A stretch of 64,000 nt of DNA from Sphingomonas carotinifaciens (GTDB lineage Bacteria; Pseudomonadota; Alphaproteobacteria; Sphingomonadales; Sphingomonadaceae), in NCBI RefSeq assembly GCF_009789535.1, contig NZ_WSUT01000005.1:434001-498000 (forward strand). Reading direction: 5' to 3'. Position numbers and translations under genes: made by a program. Within the stretch, counting starts at the first letter, position 1, and every line of letters starts with the position of its first letter. The notes under the pieces were generated by a model. It saw only the letters and a program-made list of their open reading frames with translations. It ran no database searches and was not told the DNA's origin. Below, piece by piece: positions 17,722 through 25,421 of the stretch.

Positions 17722-19223
17722 CCCAGCCGATCTCCCATGTCGTCATCGTCGGCGGCGGCACCGCCGGCTGGATGGCCGCCGCCGCCGCTGCCCGCTTCCT
17801 CGACGATGGACAGCGCCGCATCACCCTGGTCGAATCGGACGCGATCGGCACGGTCGGTGTTGGCGAGGCGACGATCCCGCCGATCATCGGCTTCAACCGC
17901 CTGCTTGGGCTAGACGAAGGCCGGTTCCTGTCCGCCACCGGCGGCAGCTACAAGCTGGGTATCGAATTCGTCGGCTGGGACACGGGCGAGGATCGGTATT
18001 TCCACCCCTTCGGCCATCACGGGCGCGATTTCGACGGGCTGAACTTTCACCAGGCTTGGCTGAAGCTGCGCGACCGCGACGGCATCGGCCCAATCGACGA
18101 TTACGCGATGGCCGCCGCCGCGGCGCACGCGGGCACCTTTGCACCGCCCGTCGCCGATCCGCGCTCACCCCTGTCGGGGCTGGCCTATGCCTATCATTTC
18201 GATGCCGGCCGCTACGCCGCCTTTCTGCGCGCGCAGGCGGAGGCCGGCGGCGTCACCCGGATCGAGGGGCGGATCGAACGCGTGGAGCGCGACCCCGCCA
18301 GCGGCCATGTCGCCGCGGTGGTGCTGGGGGACGGTCGCCGCGTCGCCGGCGACCTGTTCATCGACTGCTCCGGCTTTCGCAGCCTGCTGCTCGGCCAGGC
18401 GATGGGGGTGCCCTTTGTCGACTGGTCGCACTGGCTGCCCTGCGACCGGGCGCTGGCCGTGCCGACGCGCCGGACCGATCCGGTGCTGCCCTATACTCGC
18501 GCCACCGCACGGCCCGCGGGCTGGCAATGGCGCATCCCGCTGCAACACCGTACCGGCAACGGCCATGTCTATGCCAGCGCCTTCATGGACGATGCCGAGG
18601 CCGAGCGCCTGCTGCTCGCCAATCTCGATGCCGAACCGACCGACACCCCACGCCGCCTGTCGTTCAGGGCCGGCCGCTACCAGCGCATGTGGGAAGGCAA
18701 TGTCGTGGCGCTGGGCTTGGCCGGCGGCTTCCTGGAGCCGCTGGAATCGACCAGCATCCACCTGATCCAGAACGGCATATCGAAGCTGTTCGCGCTGTTC
18801 CCCGACAAGCGTTTCACCGCAGTCGAGCGCGACCGCTACAATCGCTTCATGACCGACGCCTATGACGGGATCCGCGATTTCATCATCCTGCACTATCACG
18901 CCACCCGCCGCGACGACACGCCCTTCTGGCGCCACGTCCGCACCATGACGATCCCCGACACGCTGGCCGAGAAGATCGCGCTGTTCCGCGAAAAGGGCCG
19001 CATCTTCCGCTATGACGACGAACTGTTCGCGGTCCCCAGCTGGGTCGCGGTGATGATCGGGCAGAACATCATGCCCGATGGCTATGACCCGATCGTCGAT
19101 GCGCTGGACGAGGACCGGGTGGCCGATGCGTTGCGCCAGATGCGCCGCGCCAATGCCACGCTCGCCCGCACGCTGCCCCCGCACGCCGCGGTGCTGGCCA
19201 GGGTCGGGGAGGCGGCAGGCTAG
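17718..19223 (+). CDS. Tryptophan-halogenase-family flavoprotein (copy 3, catalytic residues intact)
   Basis: FAD-dependent halogenase-family protein, 501 residues. The flavin motif VVIVGGGTAGWM starts at residue 8, the second block is GTVGVGEATIPP, Lys79 lies in SYKLGIEF, the signature GWQWRIP spans ~268-274, and Glu343 lies in FLEPLESTSIHL. These match the residues needed for halide oxidation and tryptophan-type substrate halogenation in PrnA-like enzymes. It is closely similar to copy 1 over long stretches (DWSHWLPCDRA and FIILHYHATRRDD-type blocks), so the two intact copies probably arose by duplication. It is coupled to the degenerate copy by an ATGA overlap and ends the operon before a strong hairpin at 19232-19270. 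Physiological substrate unknown; the link with TonB receptors is a recurrent genomic pattern. Confidence 0.9.
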   Translation: MTQPISHVVIVGGGTAGWMAAAAAARFLDDGQRRITLVESDAIGTVGVGEATIPPIIGFNRLLGLDEGRFLSATGGSYKLGIEFVGWDTGEDRYFHPFGHHGRDFDGLNFHQAWLKLRDRDGIGPIDDYAMAAAAAHAGTFAPPVADPRSPLSGLAYAYHFDAGRYAAFLRAQAEAGGVTRIEGRIERVERDPASGHVAAVVLGDGRRVAGDLFIDCSGFRSLLLGQAMGVPFVDWSHWLPCDRALAVPTRRTDPVLPYTRATARPAGWQWRIPLQHRTGNGHVYASAFMDDAEAERLLLANLDAEPTDTPRRLSFRAGRYQRMWEGNVVALGLAGGFLEPLESTSIHLIQNGISKLFALFPDKRFTAVERDRYNRFMTDAYDGIRDFIILHYHATRRDDTPFWRHVRTMTIPDTLAEKIALFREKGRIFRYDDELFAVPSWVAVMIGQNIMPDGYDPIVDALDEDRVADALRQMRRANATLARTLPPHAAVLARVGEAAG

Positions 19224-19225
19224 AA

Positions 19226-19270
19226 TCAAAACCGGCGGCGACGGCCAGGGAGGGGTGCCGTCGCCGCCGG
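19226..19270. terminator. Strong hairpin terminator between halogenase copy 3 and ohr
   Basis: A perfect 14-bp stem (CCGGCGGCGACGGC at 19232-19245 with its complement at 19257-19270) lies three bases beyond the halogenase stop zone. On the minus strand it is followed by TTTTGATT, so it fits a rho-independent terminator for leftward ohr transcription and can also block the rightward operon. A second imperfect GC hairpin lies at about 19299-19350, just after the ohr stop. Confidence 0.7.
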
Positions 19271-19359
19271 GTCCTGCGCGGCATGGGAGGATACCGCCGG
19301 AACGGGCCCGCCCCTCGCGTCCAAGGGAGGGAAACGCGGGCAGGCCCGATGGGAAAAGA

Positions 19360-19785
19360 TCAGGCGAGCGTCAGGCCGACATCGACATTGCCGCGCGTCG
19401 CGTTGCTGTAGGGGCAGATCTGGTGCGCGGTGTCGACCAGCGTTTGCGCCACATCGGGCGCGACGCCGGGCAGCGTGACGGTCAGGTCGGCGGTGATGCC
19501 GAACCCGCCGGCCGCGCGCGGACCGATGCCAACCGTGGCCGATACCTGCGTATCCGCGGGCACCGCGACTTTCAGCTGATGACCGGCCGCCTTCAATGCG
19601 CCGATGAAACAAGCCGCATAGCCGGCCGCGAACAGTTGCTCGGGGTTCGTACCCTCGCCGCCCGCACCGCCCAATTCCCTGGGGGTGGACAGCTTCACGT
19701 CAAAATTGCCGTCATCGACACGGGCATGACCATCGCGCCCGCCAGTGGCGGTGGCTGCGGTGCGGTACTTTACATCGACCGACAT
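19360..19785 (-). CDS. ohr: Organic hydroperoxide resistance protein Ohr (OsmC family)
   Basis: Thiol peroxidase of 141 residues that reduces organic and fatty-acid hydroperoxides in the cytoplasm. The ATG at 19785 follows a strong AAGGAGA site. The two catalytic cysteines are present at the canonical positions: Cys59 in [10 protein letters not shown] and Cys124 in [13 protein letters not shown]. The Ohr-subgroup blocks TPRELGG and [15 protein letters not shown] and the length match the family. It faces away from ohrR across a 118-base spacer with two identical palindromes, the usual arrangement for peroxide-inducible expression. Confidence 0.97.
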   Translation of the reverse strand: MSVDVKYRTAATATGGRDGHARVDDGNFDVKLSTPRELGGAGGEGTNPEQLFAAGYAACFIGALKAAGHQLKVAVPADTQVSATVGIGPRAAGGFGITADLTVTLPGVAPDVAQTLVDTAHQICPYSNATRGNVDVGLTLA

Positions 19786-19811
19786 GCTATTCTCCTTATC
19801 GGAATAATCTT

Positions 19812-19872
19812 TATCGCGATACCTATGTAGGAGGTCATACCGGGCTTGTCCAGCGGAATGTTTATCGCGATA
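19812..19872. promoter_or_regulatory. Pair of identical palindromic operators in the ohr-ohrR spacer
   Basis: The 12-mer TTTATCGCGATA occurs twice in direct orientation (19810-19821 and 19861-19872), each containing the perfect palindrome TATCGCGATA. Centre-to-centre distance is 51 bases, close to five helical turns. One copy sits 24 bases before the ohr start and the other 31 bases before the ohrR start, so a dimeric OhrR at each would cover both promoters. The sequence differs from the classical TACAATT-AATTGTA OhrR boxes; its assignment rests on position and symmetry. Confidence 0.75.
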
Positions 19873-19903
19873 TCGAAATCGTACACGCGAAAGGATGATT
19901 GCC

Positions 19904-20350
19904 ATGGCCGCCCCCGCGCCGCTCGACAGCCAGTTGTGCTTCTCGCTTTATGCCACGTCGATGGCGATCAACCGGGCGTACAAGCCGCTGCTCGACGCGC
20001 TGGGGATCACCTATCCGCAATATCTGGTGCTGCACGCGCTGTGGGAGGAGGATGGCCGCAGCGTCGGCGCGATCGCGTCGCGCCTCGCGCTGGAGTCGAG
20101 CACGGTGACCCCGCTGGTCAAGCGGCTGGAGGCATCGGGTCTGGTCAGGCGGACCCGCAATCCCCTTGACGAGCGTCAGGTTCAGGTCGCCCTGACCCAG
20201 GCCGGGTGGGATTTGCGCGACCGCTGCGGCTGTCTGGCGGAAAAGCTGATCGCGCAGTCGGGGATGTCGCTGGAGGAACTGGGCACGCTCAACGAACGCG
20301 TGCAGCACCTGCGCGATGCGCTCGCCTCCGGTGTGGAGGCTACCCGCTAA
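19904..20350 (+). CDS. ohrR: MarR-family organic peroxide sensor OhrR
   Basis: Redox-sensing repressor of ohr, 148 residues. The second ATG (19904) is preferred because AAGG lies nine bases upstream; the ATG at 19895 directly abuts that site. The peroxidatic cysteine is Cys12 in [11 protein letters not shown], the hallmark of OhrR. The conserved tyrosine pair region (ITYPQYLVL) and a winged helix ([28 protein letters not shown], split over ~54-81, then RNPLDERQV) follow. Two further cysteines (Cys108, Cys110 in DRCGC) could act as resolving thiols, pointing to a two-Cys OhrR. It likely binds the two TATCGCGATA palindromes and releases them on oxidation. Confidence 0.95.
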   Translation: MAAPAPLDSQLCFSLYATSMAINRAYKPLLDALGITYPQYLVLHALWEEDGRSVGAIASRLALESSTVTPLVKRLEASGLVRRTRNPLDERQVQVALTQAGWDLRDRCGCLAEKLIAQSGMSLEELGTLNERVQHLRDALASGVEATR

Positions 20351-20738
20351 GGTCCGGCGCGATATCCGGCAACCGGCTGCGCTGCGTGGAGGGCATCATC
20401 GCCCCGCGCAGGGCCGCCTCCATCGTCCGTGGTCCCGGCGGTACCGGGTTCGGCACGCCGCTTTCCAGCCGGTCATGCGCGCTGTGCAGTTCCGCCAGCG
20501 CGAGATGACGGGCGCGCGCGACGGCACAGCGTGCCCGCCGGGCCAGCGCCCGCTCCTGTGCGGCACGCCGTGCGTGATAGCTGACCGGCGCACGATCCGG
20601 CCGCCCGCGCCGCATCGGCAGCAGGCGGGTGATCCAGCGCAACCAGGCGGGATGGCGGGAAACGGCCGGGGCACCGGATGGAGAAGCCGCCCCGGCCGTC
20701 ACGATGTCAGAACCCGACCGGGCAGGCCTGCCCTGCAT
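20340..20738 (-). CDS. Hypothetical basic protein, start uncertain
   Basis: Unrecognised open frame whose last 11 bases overlap the end of ohrR tail to tail. The stretch with protein-like character is the C-terminal ~100 residues: PAWLRWITRLLPMRRGRP, then an Arg/Ala-rich helical segment (YHARRAAQERALARRARC, HLALAELHSAHDRLESG). Similar short Arg/Ala helical proteins are common in Sphingomonads, but no domain is named here. Start candidates are ATG 20738, GTG 20702 and others upstream; none has a good ribosome site. Could equally be a non-coding open frame, which GC-rich DNA produces readily. Confidence 0.35.
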   Translation of the reverse strand: MQGRPARSGSDIVTAGAASPSGAPAVSRHPAWLRWITRLLPMRRGRPDRAPVSYHARRAAQERALARRARCAVARARHLALAELHSAHDRLESGVPNPVPPGPRTMEAALRGAMMPSTQRSRLPDIAPDLSG

Positions 20739-21124
20739 CGGTGACAGGATGGCCGGCGGCACGCGTGGGAAGCGGGACCATCGCTCCATATGATGCGGCC
20801 ATCGGATCGGGGGGGGCGTATCCGGTGCCGGCCATCCTGTCCTCCTCCGTCCGGCGAGGGGTGGGGAGAGTGCCGGACAGGGCCATGGTCGCCTGCCGAA
20901 TCCTAACGCGGCGTTCCCGTGCAATTCGCTCGAAATACGGCATTTGCGTGGGAAGAGATGCGATAGCCGGCCGACCCACGCCATCGCCGCACCGCGTTTC
21001 ACGCAATTTACGACAACCCCGTTCCGGTGGCGAATAGATCGGCATCGGGACTTAAAACACTGGAATGTTTAAATAGTTCTACGCATGACAGGAAACGGGG
21101 ACTGGTTGATCGGAAAGGGAGCCG
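20739..21124. other. Intergenic region without a recognised gene
   Basis: About 386 bases separate the uncertain hypothetical frame from the Phd-PAS gene. The right part (about 20890-21075) is less GC-rich, and TTAAAACACTGGAATGTTTA at 21052-21071 carries a short imperfect symmetry that may be promoter or operator sequence. A GGAAAGGGAG ribosome site precedes the next start. No RNA gene or repeat was recognised. Confidence 0.4.
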
Positions 21125-22030
21125 ATGATCCTGGCAAGGAATGGGGCGGCGCCGCCCGCGGTAACCGCGGGCGAGCTGGTACGGCAATTCGGCACATGGC
21201 AGGCGCGCGCCGCCGCCGGCCCGGTATTCATCACCCATCACGGTCGCCCGCGACTGGTGATGCTGTCGCTCGCCGCGTTCGAGGCGCTGGCGACGCCCAG
21301 CGATGCCGATCCCGGCGCGGTGCCGCCCGTGTCGCATGTGCTGGAGCATCTGGAGCAGGGTTTTCTGGCGCTGGACGGCGCGATGCGGGTGCGCGCGATC
21401 AATGCCGCTGCCTGCGCCTTCCTGATGGTCTCGGCAGAGGCGGTGCGCGGCCGGGCGCTGCCCTTGATCTGGCCGGGGATAGAGGATCGGCCCGGCTATG
21501 CCGCGCTGGCCCGCGCGGTGGCGTCGGGCGCCACCACCTGCCTGGAACTGCCCTCCTTCGCGCGGGAGGGGCGCTGGCTGCGGCTGCGGGCCATGCCGTT
21601 CGCCGGCGGATCTGCCTGCCTGTTCGATGACATCACAGACCGGCTCGCCACCGAGCGTCATGAAGACGCACGCAGCGCGACGCTGGCCGCGCTCGCCGCG
21701 CACGGCGAGGTCGGTCGCGCGCTGCTGTCGATGCGCGGCACCTTGGCGGAGGTCGATGCGGGGTTCGCACGGCTGGCGGGCTTCGCCCCGGACAAGCTGC
21801 ACGGCGTCCGGCTGACCGACATCCTGCCCCTGCCGCTGCGCCGTGCCACCGCCGATCAGGTGGAGGCGGTGCTGACCGGCACGCCACCGCCGGCCTTCGC
21901 CACCCGCTTCCTGACGCGCGCGGGCACCGAAAGGCCCGTCCGCCTGGCCTTTGCCCCGGTGCGCGTGCACGGCGCCATCACCGGCGCGGTGGCAATCGCC
22001 ACCGCGATCGAGCAACCCATTGATATGTAA
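21125..22030 (+). CDS. Phd-antitoxin-like domain fused to PAS sensor domain(s)
   Basis: Predicted soluble protein of 301 residues. Residues ~12-58 read like a Phd/YefM antitoxin fold: VTAGELVRQFGTWQARA, then GPVFITHHGRPRLVMLSL and AFEAL, matching the family pattern (short helix, beta hairpin with an R/H-G-R-P turn, then a helix). A PAS domain follows at ~68-170 (VLEHLEQGFLALDG, VRAINAAACAFLMVSAEAVRG, LPLIWP) ending in FDDITDR, and a second PAS-like segment at ~205-300 (FARLAGFAPDKLHGVRL, TRFLTRAGTERPVRLAF). There is no kinase, cyclase, output domain or adjacent toxin gene. Phd domains bind DNA, so the architecture suggests a sensor-regulated DNA-binding protein. Function is inferred only from domain pattern. 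Confidence 0.7.
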   Translation: MILARNGAAPPAVTAGELVRQFGTWQARAAAGPVFITHHGRPRLVMLSLAAFEALATPSDADPGAVPPVSHVLEHLEQGFLALDGAMRVRAINAAACAFLMVSAEAVRGRALPLIWPGIEDRPGYAALARAVASGATTCLELPSFAREGRWLRLRAMPFAGGSACLFDDITDRLATERHEDARSATLAALAAHGEVGRALLSMRGTLAEVDAGFARLAGFAPDKLHGVRLTDILPLPLRRATADQVEAVLTGTPPPAFATRFLTRAGTERPVRLAFAPVRVHGAITGAVAIATAIEQPIDM

Positions 22031-22125
22031 CGTAGATCAACGAGATTTTCCGGAGAACTGCGGCAACGATCCCCATCCTGTCCCGTTGGTCCGGTACGCC
22101 TGTTTGTGGCTGACGGAGTGGATGC

Positions 22126-22689
22126 ATGACCCAATCGGACGAACCCCGCGAAGGGCGCCACACGCTGGCGATCGGCATGGCGGCCGGGATCGCGATCGGC
22201 ATCGCCGCGAATCTCGCCCGCAAGGCCGCGGTTCAGGCGCCCACCCTGCTCGCGGGCGAATGGGACAAGGCGCTCGCCGCCGAACATGCCGCGGCACTCG
22301 CCCTGTTCGACGCGCTGGAACGCAGCGATGCGAGCGACACGAGGCGTCGCACCGTGCTGCTCGCCCAGTTGAAGCACGCAATCGGCAAACATGCCTTGCA
22401 GGAGGAGAACGCCGTCTACGCGATGATGCGCGACCGGGGCATGCCCGAGGCGGCGGATCATCTGAATCACGAACATGGCTATGTGAAGCAATATTTCTTC
22501 GATCTGGGCGAGATGGCCAAGGACGATCCCGCCTGGCTGCCCAAACTGCGCGAGTTTCGCACGATGATCGAACAGCATATGCGCGAGGAGGAGGACGATC
22601 TGTTCCCGCGCCTGCGCGCCGAACTCTCCGACGCCCAGAACGCCCATTTGACCCGCCAGATGAACAAGGAAGGGCTGAAACTTGCCTGA
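22126..22689 (+). CDS. Hemerythrin HHE domain protein
   Basis: 187-residue protein with a non-haem di-iron hemerythrin-like four-helix bundle. The start at 22126 follows CGGAG with 8-base spacing. A short hydrophobic stretch (IGMAAGIAIGIAANLA, residues 15-30) precedes the domain and may anchor it to the membrane. Candidate ligands are His in AAEHAAAL, KHALQEEN, LNHEHGYVK and IEQHMREEEDDLFP, in the HHE order. Family members sense or store oxygen, NO or iron, or act in stress response. The next small membrane protein overlaps its last 8 bases, so the two are co-translated. Specific role not readable. Confidence 0.88.
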   Translation: MTQSDEPREGRHTLAIGMAAGIAIGIAANLARKAAVQAPTLLAGEWDKALAAEHAAALALFDALERSDASDTRRRTVLLAQLKHAIGKHALQEENAVYAMMRDRGMPEAADHLNHEHGYVKQYFFDLGEMAKDDPAWLPKLREFRTMIEQHMREEEDDLFPRLRAELSDAQNAHLTRQMNKEGLKLA

Positions 22690-22915
22690 TCCGCATCTCG
22701 ACGACCGGGTCCACGCCGCCGACGCCCGCGCCGAGCGTCGCGAACGTCGGGAAGCCCCGATCATCCGCCGCTTCGCCGTCATCATCGCCGTCGTGTTCGT
22801 CCTCGGCATCCTCACCTATGCCGGCATGATCTTCAGCCATGCCCGGCAAAAGGAACGCAGCGACGCCAACGCAACCCAGGTCGCCACCCCGCGCGATCCC
22901 ATGCCCGACCGATAG
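22682..22915 (+). CDS. Small single-span membrane protein
   Basis: 77-residue protein starting with TTG at 22682, eight bases inside the hemerythrin gene and preceded by an AAGGAAGGG site. No later start would retain the transmembrane segment. The N-terminal third is charged (AERRERREAPIIRR), followed by one membrane helix (FAVIIAVVFVLGILTYAGMIF) and a polar tail. The positive-inside pattern suggests the N-terminus is cytoplasmic. Coupling to the hemerythrin gene suggests a joint role; no family was recognised. Confidence 0.65.
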   Translation: MPDPHLDDRVHAADARAERRERREAPIIRRFAVIIAVVFVLGILTYAGMIFSHARQKERSDANATQVATPRDPMPDR

Positions 22916-25397
22916 CTGCGTCCGAGCAGTAAACACTCCTTCCGTTCGTGCTGAGCGAAGTCGAAGCACAGCCGCCATCGCCTGACCTTCGGCTTCGCTC
23001 AGGCCGGAGGGTGTGGGTTGGGCCTACCCCGCCAGCATCCCTTGCACCCGCTCCCGCCAGCACGTTCATCGCAAACGGCTTGGTGATCATCGCCATCCCC
23101 GGCTCCATGAAGCCGGACGCGGCGGCGGCGGTTTCGGCATAGCCGGTCATGAACAGCACCTTCAGCGCAGGCCGCATCGCCCGTGCCTCCATCGCCACCT
23201 GACGCCCGTCGCGATCGGGCAGGCCCATGTCGGTGACCAGCAGGTCGATCCGCGCATGGCTTCTCAGCAGCGCCAAGCCGCTCGCGCCGTCGCCCGCCGC
23301 CAGCGTGCGGTATCCCAGCTCCTGCAGTTCCTCCAGGATCAGGGCGCGGACTACCGCCTCGTCCTCGACCACCAGCACGACCTCGCCCCGGCCGCTCAGC
23401 GGCACCGGTGCCGCCGCCGGCGCCTCGCCCGCCTCGTCCATCGGCCCGTCATGGCGCGGCAGGTACAGCCGCACGCTCGTTCCCTCGCCCGGCGCGCTTT
23501 CGATCGTCGCGGTGCCCTCGGACTGTTTGGCAAAGCCGTAGATCATCGACAGGCCCAGCCCGGTGCCGCGCCCGATCGGCTTGGTGGTGAAAAACGGTTC
23601 GAACGCGCGCGCGATCGTGTCGGCATCCATGCCGGTACCGGTATCGCCCACCCGGATGCATACGAACGCGCTGTTCTCACGCGTCACGTTGCCCGTCTCG
23701 ATGGTCAGGCGGCCGCCGCCCTCCATCGCATCGCGCGCGTTGATCGCCAGGTTCAGGATCGCGCTTTCCAACTGGTTGGGATCGCACCGGGTCGGCCACA
23801 GATCGGCGTCCAGATGCAGGTCCAGCGCGATCCGCTCGCCGATCGTGCGGCGCAACAGGTCCTCGATCGATCCGATCAGCCGGTTGACCTCCACCGGCTT
23901 CGGATCGAGCGGCTGGCGGCGCGAAAAGGCGAGCAGCCGGTGGGTCAGCGACGCCGCCCGGTTCGCCGCCGTCGCCGCCGCCGTCACGAAACGGTCCAGT
24001 TCCTCGGTGCGCCCCTGCGCCACCCGCCGCTCGACGATCTCCAGATTGCCGGTGATCCCTTGCAGCAGGTTGTTGAAGTCGTGCGCGATGCCGCCGGTCA
24101 GCTGGCCCACCGCCTCCATCTTCTGGCTTTGCCGCAACTGCGCCTCGGCGGTGGCCAGTGCCGCGGCGGCCTCGTTTTCGGCGGTCACGTCATGGCCGAA
24201 GCCGTAAAAGGTCCCTCCCTCGGGTACCGTCGTCCAGCGGATCAGCCGTCGCTCGCCCGACTTGGCGATCAGGGTCGTGCGGTAATCGTGCAGCGCCTGC
24301 CCCGCGGACAGGATGCGCACCCGCTCGCGCCACGATCCCTCGTCATCCTCCATGAAATCGGTGCTGCGCCGCCCGACCGATTCGGCATGGGTCCAGCCCA
24401 GCGTCGCGGTCCAGGACGGATTGACGTTGGTGATGATGCCCGCGGCATCGGTCACCACCTTCAGCACCGGCGACAGCGTCCAGATCCGCTCGCGGTCGCG
24501 CGCCAGCCGCCTTTCCTCGGTGATGTCGCGTCCCACCGCATGGATGCGCCCGGCGGAGGGCACCGCGGTCCAGGCGAGCAGGCGGTAGTCGCCCGCCTTG
24601 GTCCGGTACCGGTTCTCGAACGCCATCGTCGTCACTCCGTCGCTCAGCGTGGCGACTTCGGCCGCGGTGCTCGCCAGATCGTCGGGATGGAGGAAGGCGC
24701 TCAACGGCTGGCCCACCAGTTCGGTTTCCGCCCAGCCCAGCATCCGCGTCGCGCTGGGATTCACCGCGGTGATGATCCCCTCGAAGGTGCAGACCAGCAG
24801 CAGGTCCTGCGAGATCGCCCACAGCCGGTCGCGGTCGTCCTGCAACCGGCGGCCCGCCAGCACGCGCTCGGTCGTCTCGATCACCACTGCGACCACGCCG
24901 ATCGGCCGGCCGTCATCGTCCAGCGCCGGGGAATATTCCAGGTCGGTCCACAAGGCGCGTGGCGTGCCGTCGCGCACCAGCGTCAGTTCCTGGTCTTGGT
25001 ACGACAGCGTGCCGCCGCCATGATACACCACCTGCATCACATGCGCGTTGAAGTCCGCGACCTCGTGCCAGCCCTCCAGCACGTTGGTGCCGAGCAGTGC
25101 CGGATGCCGGTCGCCGGCGAACCCGCGATAGGCGTCGTTGTAGATCATCACGCCGGTCGGACCCCACAGCGTCACGATCGGCACCGGCGAGCGCAAGACA
25201 AAGGCCAGTACGGAGCGCATCGCCACCGGCCAACTCGCGATCGCGCCGATCGGCGTGGTCTCCCACGCAAAGGTGCCGATCCGCTTCCCCATTTCGCCGC
25301 CCCCGATCAGGAACGCCGCTTCCTTGCTGCCTGCCACCACCGTCACATTGTTCGCCCATGCAGCCCGCGCTGTTTCAAGCGCATAACGCCGTTGCAT
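22833..25397 (-). CDS. Hybrid PAS-histidine kinase/receiver with frameshifted C-terminus
   Basis: Sensor kinase of 854 residues as sequenced. Order: N-terminal PAS-like sensor (EMGKRIGTFAWETTPIG), further PAS domains (~190-300, ~300-410), a HisKA dimerisation domain with phospho-acceptor His in GGIAHDFNNLLQGI, a HATPase domain (NLAINARDAMEGGG, GDTGTGMDADT, GRGTGLGLSM), then a receiver (VLVVEDE, phosphorylated Asp in LLVTDMGLP, KPFAM). No membrane span is seen. The receiver's last helix breaks after KPFAMNVLA. One base added near 23055-23060 would give RERVQGMLAG and a stop at 23024-23026, the family-like end. As read, ~65 unrelated residues continue through the REPIN and overlap the small membrane gene. 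The start is the ATG at 25397; ATG 25292 is an alternative that drops the conserved FLIGGGEMG lead-in. Confidence 0.85.
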   Translation of the reverse strand: MQRRYALETARAAWANNVTVVAGSKEAAFLIGGGEMGKRIGTFAWETTPIGAIASWPVAMRSVLAFVLRSPVPIVTLWGPTGVMIYNDAYRGFAGDRHPALLGTNVLEGWHEVADFNAHVMQVVYHGGGTLSYQDQELTLVRDGTPRALWTDLEYSPALDDDGRPIGVVAVVIETTERVLAGRRLQDDRDRLWAISQDLLLVCTFEGIITAVNPSATRMLGWAETELVGQPLSAFLHPDDLASTAAEVATLSDGVTTMAFENRYRTKAGDYRLLAWTAVPSAGRIHAVGRDITEERRLARDRERIWTLSPVLKVVTDAAGIITNVNPSWTATLGWTHAESVGRRSTDFMEDDEGSWRERVRILSAGQALHDYRTTLIAKSGERRLIRWTTVPEGGTFYGFGHDVTAENEAAAALATAEAQLRQSQKMEAVGQLTGGIAHDFNNLLQGITGNLEIVERRVAQGRTEELDRFVTAAATAANRAASLTHRLLAFSRRQPLDPKPVEVNRLIGSIEDLLRRTIGERIALDLHLDADLWPTRCDPNQLESAILNLAINARDAMEGGGRLTIETGNVTRENSAFVCIRVGDTGTGMDADTIARAFEPFFTTKPIGRGTGLGLSMIYGFAKQSEGTATIESAPGEGTSVRLYLPRHDGPMDEAGEAPAAAPVPLSGRGEVVLVVEDEAVVRALILEELQELGYRTLAAGDGASGLALLRSHARIDLLVTDMGLPDRDGRQVAMEARAMRPALKVLFMTGYAETAAAASGFMEPGMAMITKPFAMNVLAGAGARDAGGVGPTHTLRPERSRRSGDGGCASTSLSTNGRSVYCSDAAIGRAWDRAGWRPGLRWRRCVPFAGHG
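22938..23015. repeat. REPIN: two inverted REP units of the CTGAGCGAAG type
   Basis: Left unit GTGC-TGAGCGAAGTCGAA-GCAC is at 22948-22969; an inverted partner CTTCGGCTTCGCTCAG is at 22987-23002, with 15 of 16 core positions matching. This CTTCGACTTCGCTCAG core is a widespread intergenic REP in Sphingomonads. Here it lies inside the 3' end of the leftward histidine-kinase frame, which reads through it. Confidence 0.85.
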
Positions 25398-25421
25398 CGT
25401 CAAGGCTGCGTGGCCGTTGCG

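Noticed and set aside
14954..19223. A natural-product biosynthetic cluster based on the halogenases
   Set aside because: No NRPS, PKS, prenyltransferase, tryptophan-modifying enzyme or flavin reductase is present; the context is glycan uptake.
20396..20674. A Cys/Pro-rich alternative frame on the minus strand beside the hypothetical ORF
   Set aside because: Composition is typical of an out-of-frame GC-rich reading, and no start site or motif supports it.
21125..22030. A complete toxin-antitoxin pair at the Phd-like gene
   Set aside because: No Doc, RelE or other toxin-like frame adjoins it; neighbours are an uncertain basic ORF and a hemerythrin protein.
22938..23015. REP sequences as a CRISPR array
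   Set aside because: Only two inverted units are present, with no regularly spaced direct repeats or cas genes.
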